DNA of 64,000 nucleotides from NCBI RefSeq assembly GCF_003289645.1, contig NZ_QLYX01000002.1, forward strand, positions 434,001-498,000. The letters are read 5' to 3'. Source of the DNA: Actinomadura craniellae. Lineage in GTDB: Bacteria > Actinomycetota > Actinomycetes > Streptosporangiales > Streptosporangiaceae. The position numbers and the translations under genes were made by a program. Shown one piece after another: positions 46,828 through 53,994 of this stretch. Positions within the stretch are counted from its first letter, which is position 1; the number at the start of each line of letters is the position of its first letter. Under the pieces are notes generated by a model. That model saw only the letters and a program-made list of their open reading frames with translations. It had not been told where the DNA came from and searched no databases.

Positions 46828-48150
46828 ATGACCACCGCACTTGCCACCCCGGACGACTCTGACGAGCACGGCAAGCCCGCCAAGGGGCGCAAGCCCAAGC
46901 GGCGCGCCAACGGGGAAGGGTCGATCTTCCCCTACCGCAACGGTTACGCCGCCTACGTCTGGGTCACCACCCCCACCGGCGAGCGTAAGAAGCGCTGGGC
47001 CTACGGCAAGACCCGCGAAGCCGTCCACACCAAGTACGTCAAGCTTCTGGGCGAAGCGGCCAAAGGACCGGTGCCCACCAGCGTCCCGACCGTCGAGCGG
47101 TACCTCACCTACTGGCTGAGTGACGTCATCGAGCCGAACCGGGAACCGCAGACCTACGCCCATTACGAGACCATGGCGCGCCTGTATGTGGTGCCGGCGC
47201 TGGGCCGCAAGCGGCTGGACCGGTTGACCGTCCGCGACGTACAGACGTGGCTCAACCAGCTCCCAAACGCCTGCCAGTGTTGCGCGCAGGGAAAGGACGC
47301 TGCGCGCCCTGAACGGCACACCGACGCGCGCAAGCGGCAACGGTGCTGCGCGATCGGCCGATGCTGCAAGTCCTATCCCAGCCGCCGCACGATTCAGGCC
47401 GCGCGGAACACGCTGCGCGCTGCGCTCAGCCACGCCCAAGCCGAGGAAATCCTGTCCCGCAACGTCGCCGGCATGGCAAAACTCCCCACCATGCGTAAGC
47501 GTGCCCGCGGGAAGTCCTCATGGAGCGTTGACGAGGCACGCCGGTTCTTGGAGTCTGCGCGCAGCCAAAAGGACCCGCTCTATGCTGCTTGGGTGCTCAT
47601 TCTGGTACTCGGGCTACGGAAAGGCGAAGTTCTCGGGCTGCGCTGGGAAGACGTCAATCTCGACGCCGGTGAATTGTCGGTCAGCATGCAGCTTCAACGC
47701 GTCCGCGGCGAACTCATCCACAAAGAGCGCACCAAGACCGAGGATTCCACCGACGTTCTACCGCTCCCGGAAATCTGCGTGACCGCGCTGCGCATTCGCC
47801 AAAAGCGCCAGGAAAGCGAGTGCACGGCCCGTAACGAGCGGTGGACCGGTAAGGGCCTGGTCTTCACCACCCGCACCGGCCGGCCGATCGAACCGCGCAA
47901 CGTCAATCGCAGCTTCGCCCACCGATGCGCATGCGCTGACGTCCGCCCCATCCGCGTGCACGACACCCGGCACACCTGCGGTTCACTACTCGCCGCCCTC
48001 GACATCCATCCGCGAACCGCGATGCAGATCCTCCGACACAGCCAGATCGGCATCACCATGGAGGTCTACACGCAGGTACCCAACGAGGTCACTAGAGAGG
48101 CACTCAAGAGGCTTGGGGATCGCCTCACAAGCCCAACTCAGCACGACTAG
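46828..48150 (+). CDS. int: Tyrosine integrase
   Basis: A 440-residue tyrosine recombinase. The catalytic set is R264 (GLRKGE), H378 and R381 (HDTRH), H404 (LRHSQ) and the nucleophile Y414 (MEVYTQV). An N-terminal arm-binding domain (GSIFPYRNGYAAYVWVTT) and a SAM-like core domain (VERYLTYWLSDVIEPNREPQ) precede. A Cys-rich insert (C149 to C180) sits in the core domain, as in other Streptomyces element integrases. It would cut within the 51-bp att sequence at the tRNA-Pro gene 405 bp downstream. Confidence 0.93.
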   Translation: MTTALATPDDSDEHGKPAKGRKPKRRANGEGSIFPYRNGYAAYVWVTTPTGERKKRWAYGKTREAVHTKYVKLLGEAAKGPVPTSVPTVERYLTYWLSDVIEPNREPQTYAHYETMARLYVVPALGRKRLDRLTVRDVQTWLNQLPNACQCCAQGKDAARPERHTDARKRQRCCAIGRCCKSYPSRRTIQAARNTLRAALSHAQAEEILSRNVAGMAKLPTMRKRARGKSSWSVDEARRFLESARSQKDPLYAAWVLILVLGLRKGEVLGLRWEDVNLDAGELSVSMQLQRVRGELIHKERTKTEDSTDVLPLPEICVTALRIRQKRQESECTARNERWTGKGLVFTTRTGRPIEPRNVNRSFAHRCACADVRPIRVHDTRHTCGSLLAALDIHPRTAMQILRHSQIGITMEVYTQVPNEVTREALKRLGDRLTSPTQHD

Positions 48151-48554
48151 ATGAAAGCCCTAGATGCGGAACGGGGCGGTCCGACAGGCGACCGCCCCGT
48201 CCAAGCCCTGGCTTGGCGCGTACCCACAGGGTCACGAATGACCGATTCGAACTTCAAGCCCCCTGCCGGGTCTCACCGGGTCGCTGTGGTGCTCCGCATG
48301 GAGCGTTTTCCGGCTGTGGCGAAAATTAATGATGTTCACCACCTCCTAACGAGCGCGCCTCTCGGGCGATGCTCGCAACGCGAGCTTAACAAAGCTCAGC
48401 CGAAACGCCGTGCCGTTTACGGAAGCTGCCCTTCGGGGCCCACCTCGTTCACGTCAGCGGGGACCACCCGGGGACCATCGATCAAGCCCCGTAGCTGTAC
48501 AAACCGGCTGTACGAACGAGCAAAGACCACTCCCAAATGATCGGAAGTGGCCTC
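48151..48554. other. Gene-free right end of the element
   Basis: No gene is seen between the integrase stop and attR. AT-richer than the operon, it carries the right arm-type sites at 48491-48513. The arrangement of repeats here and near attL is the reason to see it as recombination DNA. Confidence 0.6.
48491..48513. promoter_or_regulatory. Right arm-type integrase/excisionase sites
   Basis: GTAGCTGTAC (48491-48500) and CGGCTGTAC (48505-48513), the same pair in the same order as at 34006-34028 near attL, 42 bp from attR. Confidence 0.6.
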
Positions 48555-48605
48555 TGACCTGCGTCGGGACGGCGGGATTTGAACCCACGACCCCTTGACC
48601 CCCAG
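48555..48605. repeat. attR, 51-bp direct repeat
   Basis: Identical to attL (33861-33911). Here the repeat continues into the intact 5' half of tRNA-Pro, so insertion has kept the tRNA gene whole at this end. Confidence 0.93.
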
Positions 48606-48637
48606 TCAAGTGCGCTGCCAAACTGCGCTACGTCCCG
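48564..48637 (-). tRNA. tRNA-Pro (anticodon GGG)
   Basis: 74 bases fold fully: acceptor CGGGACG/CGTCCCG with discriminator A, D-stem GCGC/GCGC, anticodon stem CTTGA/TCAAG around loop CTGGGGG (anticodon GGG), 5-base variable loop and T-arm GTGGG-TTCAAAT-CCCGC. CCA is not encoded. It is the attachment target of the element; its 3' 42 bases are duplicated at attL. Confidence 0.97.
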
Positions 48638-48771
48638 GTGCCCGCCGTGGCGAGCGAGTCCACCTTAGCGCAGCCCGGAGGGTCCTGGGTAACAGGTTTC
48701 CGGGGCCGGGCGACACACCGAGCGGCGGCGGGAAGACCCCGGTGGCGTCGAGCGCGCACGTAGGATCACGC

Positions 48772-49080
48772 AGCGTGACCGAGGACCGTGCGCTGGTGGC
48801 GGAACTGTTCCCGGAGCTCACCGCCGAGTTGGTCGGGTTGCTGCGCGCCGAGGGTGAGCACCGGCTCGCCGGTTCCGTCCCGGGCCTGCGCTTCTACGAG
48901 TGGTGCGGCTGCCCGGACGATTTCTGTTCGAGCTTCTACACCGGTCCGCGGCCGGCGCACCCCTACGGCCCGGAGCACCGGAACGTGGTGCTGTCACCGC
49001 ACGACTGCATGATGGTGCTCGACGTGGTGAGCCATGCGATCCGGTACGTGGAGATCCTGTACCGGGGGACGCTCCGCTGA
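48772..49080 (+). CDS. Hypothetical protein (102 aa)
   Basis: A small acidic protein. GTG at 48772 opens VTEDRALVAELFPELTAELV; the centre has WCGCPDDFCSSFYTG with three cysteines and the end MMVLDVVSHAIRYVEILYRG. The family is not recognised. It stands alone on the chromosome side of the tRNA. Confidence 0.65.
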   Translation, partial: SVTEDRALVAELFPELTAELVGLLRAEGEHRLAGSVPGLRFYEWCGCPDDFCSSFYTGPRPAHPYGPEHRNVVLSPHDCMMVLDVVSHAIRYVEILYRGTLR

Positions 49081-49147
49081 ATCGGACGGGTGACGGCGCC
49101 GTCACCTCCTTCGTTTTCGCCCGGGCGGGCCGTTACAAAAAAATGAT

Positions 49148-49164
49148 CATGAACTATGTTCATG
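49148..49164. promoter_or_regulatory. 17-bp palindrome before the CNNM/CBS genes
   Basis: CATGAAC-TAT-GTTCATG is an exact dyad in an unusually AT-rich patch, 91 bp before the first gene. A GATC lies on each side. It may be an operator. Confidence 0.4.
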
Positions 49165-49254
49165 GCAGGATCAATCCCTCGACAGTCACAAGGAAAGGAC
49201 GTCGGTGTCCGATTCGGACCCTCATGATCGTTGGACCGGGCGTGAGGGCGCCCG

Positions 49255-50589
49255 ATGAGCATGATCTTCGGCCTGCTGGCGGTGCTCCTTCTGACCGCCG
49301 CCACCGGCTACTTCGTCGCACAGGAATTCGCCTACGTGACCGCCGACCGGCTGGCGCTGGAGCAGCAGGCCAAAGCCGGTGACAGAGCGGCCGCCCGAGC
49401 CGTCCGGGTGATGGAACGGCTGTCCTTCATGTTGTCGGGCGCTCAGCTCGGCATCACGGTCACCGCCCTGATCGTCGGTTTCATCGCCAAGCCGGCGCTG
49501 GCCGGGCTGATCGAACCGGTGCTCGTCTCGGCGAAGGTGCCCGAGGCCGCGGTCGGCGGGATCGCGCTGGCCGCCGGGTTCACGCTGGCGACCCTGATCC
49601 AGATGGTGCTCGGCGAACTGTTCCCCAAGAACCTGGCGCTGGCCCGGTCGGAGTCGCTGGCCCGCGCGCTGGCGGCGTCCACCCTCGCCTACCTCGCGGT
49701 GGCCTCCCCCGTCATCCGGCTGTTCGACGCGTCCGCCAACCGCCTGCTGCGCGCCGTCGGCATCGAGCCGGTGGAGGAGTTGCACCACGGGGCCACGCTC
49801 GAGGAGCTGGGCCACATCATCGGCGAGTCCGAGTCGCAGCTCACCGCCGAGCACACGGATCTGCTGGAGCGGGCGCTGGTGTTCTCCGACCGCACGGCGG
49901 AGGAGACGATGGTCCCCCGCGTCGACGTCGTCACCGTCTCCAAGGACACCTCCGCGGCCGGGCTGACCGAGATCATCACCGCCCACGGCCACACCCACTA
50001 CCCGGTGATCGGCGACCGGGTGGACGACGTGATCGGCATCGTGGGGTTGCGCGAGCTCATCCGGCTCAGCCCGCAGGAGGCCGAGCGCACCCCGGTCGAC
50101 GCGATCGCCCGGGCCGCGCTGCTGGTGCCGGCCAGTCTCGCGCTGCCGGACGTGGTGGCGCAGATGCAGGCCGGCGGCGAGGAGATCGCCTGCGTGGTGG
50201 ACGAGTACGGCGGGTTCGCCGGCCTGCTCACCTGGGAGGACGTCGCCGAGGAACTGGTCGGCGAGATCGTCGACGAGAACGACGCCGACGAGGATCTGGC
50301 GATCCAGCGCGGCGGCTGGTGGACCACCGACGCGGGGCTGCGGGTGGACGAGATCGCGCAGCTCACCGGTATCGAGCTGCCCGAGGGCGACTACGAGACC
50401 GTCGCGGGGCTGCTGCTCCAGCGGCTGGGCCGGGTGGCCGAGCCCGGTGACGCCGTCGCCGTCGCCCTCCCGCCGAGCCGGATGGACGAGCCCACCCGGC
50501 GGGCCGAGGTCGAAGTGATGTCCGTCCACCGGCACGTACCCGAGATGATCCGTATCCGGGCCGTGGAGCTCCAGGAGGAGCGGTCATGA
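49255..50589 (+). CDS. CNNM/CBS-domain protein (HlyC/CorC family), full length
   Basis: A 444-residue membrane protein. The CNNM (DUF21) domain with three to four helices fills residues 1-185 (AVLLLTAATGYFVAQEFAYV, LSGAQLGITVTALIVGF). Two CBS domains follow (VPRVDVVTVSKDTSAAGLTE, ACVVDEYGGFAGLLTWEDV) and the C-terminal CorC/HlyC domain (GGWWTTDAGLRVDEIAQLTG to MDEPTRRAEVEVMS) closes it. Such proteins are linked to magnesium and cobalt export; the older name hemolysin is misleading. It is coupled by a 4-bp overlap to a shorter relative, a common pair in actinomycetes. Confidence 0.9.
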   Translation: MSMIFGLLAVLLLTAATGYFVAQEFAYVTADRLALEQQAKAGDRAAARAVRVMERLSFMLSGAQLGITVTALIVGFIAKPALAGLIEPVLVSAKVPEAAVGGIALAAGFTLATLIQMVLGELFPKNLALARSESLARALAASTLAYLAVASPVIRLFDASANRLLRAVGIEPVEELHHGATLEELGHIIGESESQLTAEHTDLLERALVFSDRTAEETMVPRVDVVTVSKDTSAAGLTEIITAHGHTHYPVIGDRVDDVIGIVGLRELIRLSPQEAERTPVDAIARAALLVPASLALPDVVAQMQAGGEEIACVVDEYGGFAGLLTWEDVAEELVGEIVDENDADEDLAIQRGGWWTTDAGLRVDEIAQLTGIELPEGDYETVAGLLLQRLGRVAEPGDAVAVALPPSRMDEPTRRAEVEVMSVHRHVPEMIRIRAVELQEERS

Positions 50590-51602
50590 GCCTGCAGACC
50601 GGTCTTCTGCTCACCTTCCTGCTGCTGGTCGGCAACGGCTTCTTCGTGGCCGCGGAGTTCGCGCTGGTCGCCGCGAAGCGCCCGCGGCTGGAGCGCGCCG
50701 CCGCCGCGGGCAGCCGGGCCGCCGGCACCGCGGTGGCCGGGATCAGGGAGCTGTCGCTGATGCTGGCCGGCGCCCAGCTCGGCATCACCATGTGCTCGCT
50801 GGGCCTGGGTGTGGTCTCCGAACCCGTCATCGCCGACACCTTGACCCCGCTGTTCCACCAGCTGGGTCTGCCGGACGCCGCCGCGCACGCCGTCGCCTTC
50901 GTGATCGCGCTGGCGCTGGTGACGTTCCTGCACATGGTGATCGGCGAGATGGCGCCCAAGTCGTGGGCGATCACCCGGCCGGAGCGGTCGGCCGTGCTGC
51001 TGGCGCCGCTCTTCTGCGGGTTCACCAACCTGGTCCGGCCCGTCCTGACCGGGCTCAACTCGTTCACCAACCTGATGCTGCAAGCCCTCGGGGTGCAACC
51101 GCGCGACGCGATCGCGCTGTCGCGCACGCCCGAGCAGCTCCGGCACCTGGTGGAGGAGTCACGCCGGCTCGAACTGATCGAGGAGGCCGACCGGGTGCTG
51201 CTCAACGCGGCGTTGGAGGCGCCCCGTGCCACCCTGGCCGACCTGGTGATCCCGGTGGAGGCCATCGTGGCGGTCCCGACGTCCGCCGACCCCCAGGAGG
51301 TCATCGACACCGCCGTGCGCACCCGGCGCAACCGCATCATGCTGCGGCATCCCGACGGTTCGGTGGCGGGCATGGTGCACGTCCGGGACGCGTACCTGGC
51401 CCGGGCCCGGGGGAAGCGGCCTCCCGCGGGCCGGCTGGCCCACCCGGTGCCGACACTCGGCCTGGACACCCCGGTGGCCGCGGCCGTCACCGCACTGCGG
51501 GCGCACCACAGCCAGCTCGGCCTGGTCCGGGACGCCGACGGTCGGCCCGCCGGCCTGATCAGTCTCGACGACCTCCTCACCACCCTCCTCGCCCCCGCCT
51601 GA
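50586..51602 (+). CDS. CNNM/CBS-domain protein, short form
   Basis: A 338-residue relative of the preceding product. CNNM domain to about 180 (LLLVGNGFFVAAEFALVAAK, LMLAGAQLGITMCSLGLGV), then a CBS pair to the end (VIPVEAIVAVPTSADPQEV, LGLVRDADGRPAGLISLDDL). The C-terminal CorC/HlyC domain is absent. ATG overlaps the previous stop. The two probably make a hetero-oligomeric transporter or sensor; that is inference from coupling. Confidence 0.9.
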   Translation: MSLQTGLLLTFLLLVGNGFFVAAEFALVAAKRPRLERAAAAGSRAAGTAVAGIRELSLMLAGAQLGITMCSLGLGVVSEPVIADTLTPLFHQLGLPDAAAHAVAFVIALALVTFLHMVIGEMAPKSWAITRPERSAVLLAPLFCGFTNLVRPVLTGLNSFTNLMLQALGVQPRDAIALSRTPEQLRHLVEESRRLELIEEADRVLLNAALEAPRATLADLVIPVEAIVAVPTSADPQEVIDTAVRTRRNRIMLRHPDGSVAGMVHVRDAYLARARGKRPPAGRLAHPVPTLGLDTPVAAAVTALRAHHSQLGLVRDADGRPAGLISLDDLLTTLLAPA

Positions 51603-51728
51603 GGCGAGGGAGTGAGCGGAGCGGTCCGCCCGGCCTCAGGGCCCGGGCGGGCCGTTCGTCGGTTGAGGACGCATGTGGTCACGACCCCCGGGTAGGGCGC
51701 GGGAAGCCGAGCTATGGGGGGATCGGAC

Positions 51729-52289
51729 GTGACCGAAACCGATGTTGTGGACCTGCTGCGCCGTCAGCACGAGCAGGTCCGCGAACTGTTCTTCGACGTG
51801 CAGGACCGTACCGGCACGGACCGCCGGGACGCCTTCGAGCGGCTGGTGCGGTTGCTGGCCGTGCACGAGACGGCGGAGGAGGAGATCGTCCACCCGCTGG
51901 CCCGGCGCGCGCTGCCGGACGGGGCGGAACTGGTGGACGCCCGGCTGGCCGAGGAGCGCCGGGCCAAGGAACTGCTGGCCGCGCTGGACGGGATGGACAC
52001 CGACGACCCGGCGTTCATCGCCGGCCTGAAGGACCTGCGCGAGGCGGTGGTGACGCATGCCCGGGCGGAGGAGCGGGAGGAGTTCCCGCGGATCGCGGCG
52101 GAGTTCGGCGAGGCCGAGCGGCGGGCGCTGGCCGCGGCCGTCCGGCTGGCCGAGGCGACCGCGCCCACGCACCCGCATCCGGGGAGCGAGACGCCGGGCC
52201 GCAACCTGCTGCTGGGCCCGGCCGCCTCGGTCATCGACCGGACGCGCGACCTGATCCGGGACGCGATGGGGAAGGCGGGGGTGCGCTGA
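51729..52289 (+). CDS. Hemerythrin-like (HHE) protein
   Basis: A 186-residue helical protein. The di-iron ligand pattern is seen in LLRRQHEQVRELF, LLAVHETAEEEIVHPLARR and EAVVTHARAEEREEFPRI. These proteins bind oxygen or NO, or act in iron-related stress. GTG at 51729 is chosen as the start since GGGGGGATCGG lies just before it; an ATG at 51714 is possible. The stop overlaps the ATG of the epimerase gene. Confidence 0.83.
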   Translation: MTETDVVDLLRRQHEQVRELFFDVQDRTGTDRRDAFERLVRLLAVHETAEEEIVHPLARRALPDGAELVDARLAEERRAKELLAALDGMDTDDPAFIAGLKDLREAVVTHARAEEREEFPRIAAEFGEAERRALAAAVRLAEATAPTHPHPGSETPGRNLLLGPAASVIDRTRDLIRDAMGKAGVR

Positions 52290-53338
52290 TGCGGGTGGTG
52301 GTGGTCGGCGCGACCGGCAATGTGGGCACCAGCACGGTACGGGCGCTGGCCGCGGACCCGCAGGTCACCTCGATCGTGGGGGTGGCGCGGCGGGTGCCGC
52401 GCTGGCAGGCGGACAAGACCGAGTGGGCCACCGCGGACGTGGCCGGGGACGACCTCCGGCCGCATTTCCGTGGCGCGGACGCGGTGGTGCACCTGGCCTG
52501 GCTGTTCCAGCCCACCCACGATCCGGTCGTGACCTGGCGGACGAACGTGCTGGGCAGCGAGCGGGTGTTCCGGGCGGTCGCGGAGGCGGGGGTGCCCGCG
52601 CTGGTGTACGCGTCGTCGGTGGGCGCCTACTCGCCGGGCCCCAAGGACCGGTCGGTCGACGAGGACTGGCCCACGCACGGCTACCCGGCCGCGGCCTACA
52701 GCCGGGAGAAGGCGTACGTGGAGCGGTTGCTGGACGGGTTCGAGACCGAGCACCGCGACTGCCGGGTGGTGCGGCTGCGGCCGGGGTTCATCTTCAAGCG
52801 GGAGGCCGCGGCCGAGCAGCGGCGGCTGTTCGCGGGGCCGCTGCTGCCGGGTGCGCTGGTCCGGCCGGGGGTGGTTCCGGTGCTGCCGGACCTGCCGGGG
52901 CTGCGTTTCCAGGCGCTGCACTCCGCCGACGCCGGCGAGGCGTACCGGCTGGCGGTGGTGGGGGACGCGCGCGGCCCGTTCAACCTGGCGGCCGAGCCGG
53001 TGATCGGCACCGCCGACCTGGCGGACGTGCTGGGGGCGCGGCGGATCCGGGTGCCGGCCCGGGGGGTGCGGGCGGCGCTGGCCGCCGCCTGGCGGCTGCG
53101 GCTGCTGCCGGCCGCGCCGGAGCTGTTCGACCTGGCGATGCATGTGCCGGTCATGGATACGGCGCGGGCCCGGGACAGGCTCGGCTGGACGCCTGCGCAC
53201 GACGGGGTGGCGGCGATGCGCGAGTTCCTGGAGGGGCTGCGCGAGGGCGCCGGGCTGGACACGCCGCCGCTGGCCCCGGAGACGGGCGGGCCGCTGCGGA
53301 TCCGCGAGATGCTGACGGGGGTGGGGCGCCGGCCGTGA
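52289..53338 (+). CDS. NAD-dependent epimerase/dehydratase (extended SDR)
   Basis: A 349-residue extended SDR. VVVGATGNVGTS at the start binds NAD, LVYASSVGAYSPG gives the serine and AAYSREKAYVE the Tyr/Lys pair. The C-terminal part (LADVLGARRIRVPARGVRAA) is a substrate domain. No sugar genes are near, so the substrate is open. ATG overlaps the hemerythrin stop. Confidence 0.86.
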   Translation: MRVVVVGATGNVGTSTVRALAADPQVTSIVGVARRVPRWQADKTEWATADVAGDDLRPHFRGADAVVHLAWLFQPTHDPVVTWRTNVLGSERVFRAVAEAGVPALVYASSVGAYSPGPKDRSVDEDWPTHGYPAAAYSREKAYVERLLDGFETEHRDCRVVRLRPGFIFKREAAAEQRRLFAGPLLPGALVRPGVVPVLPDLPGLRFQALHSADAGEAYRLAVVGDARGPFNLAAEPVIGTADLADVLGARRIRVPARGVRAALAAAWRLRLLPAAPELFDLAMHVPVMDTARARDRLGWTPAHDGVAAMREFLEGLREGAGLDTPPLAPETGGPLRIREMLTGVGRRP

Positions 53339-53423
53339 TCTGAGCGTGGGGGCGGCTGGGCTCACGTACAAGGCACTGGTTTTCCGACATTTATCGCAAA
53401 AAACCGTGCAACGATCTGTGGGT

Positions 53424-53858
53424 ATGAGCGAGTCAGACCTTCCGCCGCCCCCCAGGACCGAGACCGACATGCCGCGACCGGGCGGGCTCGCCGCCGAGGA
53501 CGTCGGCACCTACACCACCCTGGCCAACGCCGGCACCCTGCTGCTGGCGCTGGTGCACTACGAGTGGATGTGGCTGCCCGCCGCGGTGTTCTTCCTCTAC
53601 CTGCGCAACCGCGACCAGGCGGGGCTGCTGCGCGCCCATCTGGCGGGGGCGCTGTCCTTCGCCGCGGTCATGACCGGCTATTTCATCGTGATCCGCCAGG
53701 TGGTGGCCGTGGCCGACCTGGAGGGGCGGTGGCTGGCGCTGTGGCCGATCATCGTCGCGGCGGCGGTGGCGTTCCCCGCCGTCCAGGCGAGCCAGGCGGC
53801 GCGGCGGCTGCGGCCCTACACCTTCCCCAAGCCACTGGCCTGGCTACCGCTGCGCTGA
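53424..53858 (+). CDS. Small membrane protein (144 aa)
   Basis: A proline-rich N-terminus of about 25 residues precedes three or four helices (TLLLALVHYEWMWLPAAVFF, LAGALSFAAVMTGYFIVIRQ, LWPIIVAAAVAFPAVQASQA). The layout resembles DUF4870 proteins, but I do not see a decisive motif. An AT-rich promoter-like stretch precedes it (53380-53415). Confidence 0.65.
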   Translation: MSESDLPPPPRTETDMPRPGGLAAEDVGTYTTLANAGTLLLALVHYEWMWLPAAVFFLYLRNRDQAGLLRAHLAGALSFAAVMTGYFIVIRQVVAVADLEGRWLALWPIIVAAAVAFPAVQASQAARRLRPYTFPKPLAWLPLR

Positions 53859-53994
53859 CCGTCACGCCGGCCGCCGCCTGCGGCTCACCCCCTCGCCTCA
53901 GGCGGCGTTGGTCACCGGCCCGCGGCTCACTCGTTCGCCACGCGGGCCGCTCGTCCCGCACGGGCCGCTCCGCCCGCTCCCCCGCCTCAGGCGG

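Larger units (their letters stand above)
33861..48605. mobile_element. Actinomycete integrative and conjugative element (AICE) in tRNA-Pro
   Basis: A 14.7-kb element bounded by a 51-bp direct repeat (33861-33911 and 48555-48605) that includes the 3' 42 bases of tRNA-Pro(GGG). Its modules are integrase and excisionase at the right end, a primase-polymerase plus ATPase replication pair, an FtsK/TraB-like single-protein DNA translocase, a DUF2637 spread protein, WhiB and XRE regulators, and cargo at the left end. This is the plan of pSAM2-like AICEs, which move as double-stranded DNA. All core genes look intact, so it may still excise. Confidence 0.9.

Noticed and set aside
48460-48485. Another I-E-like repeat (GGGGACCA... 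near attR)
   Set aside because: Only GGGGACCAT matches; the palindromic core is absent.
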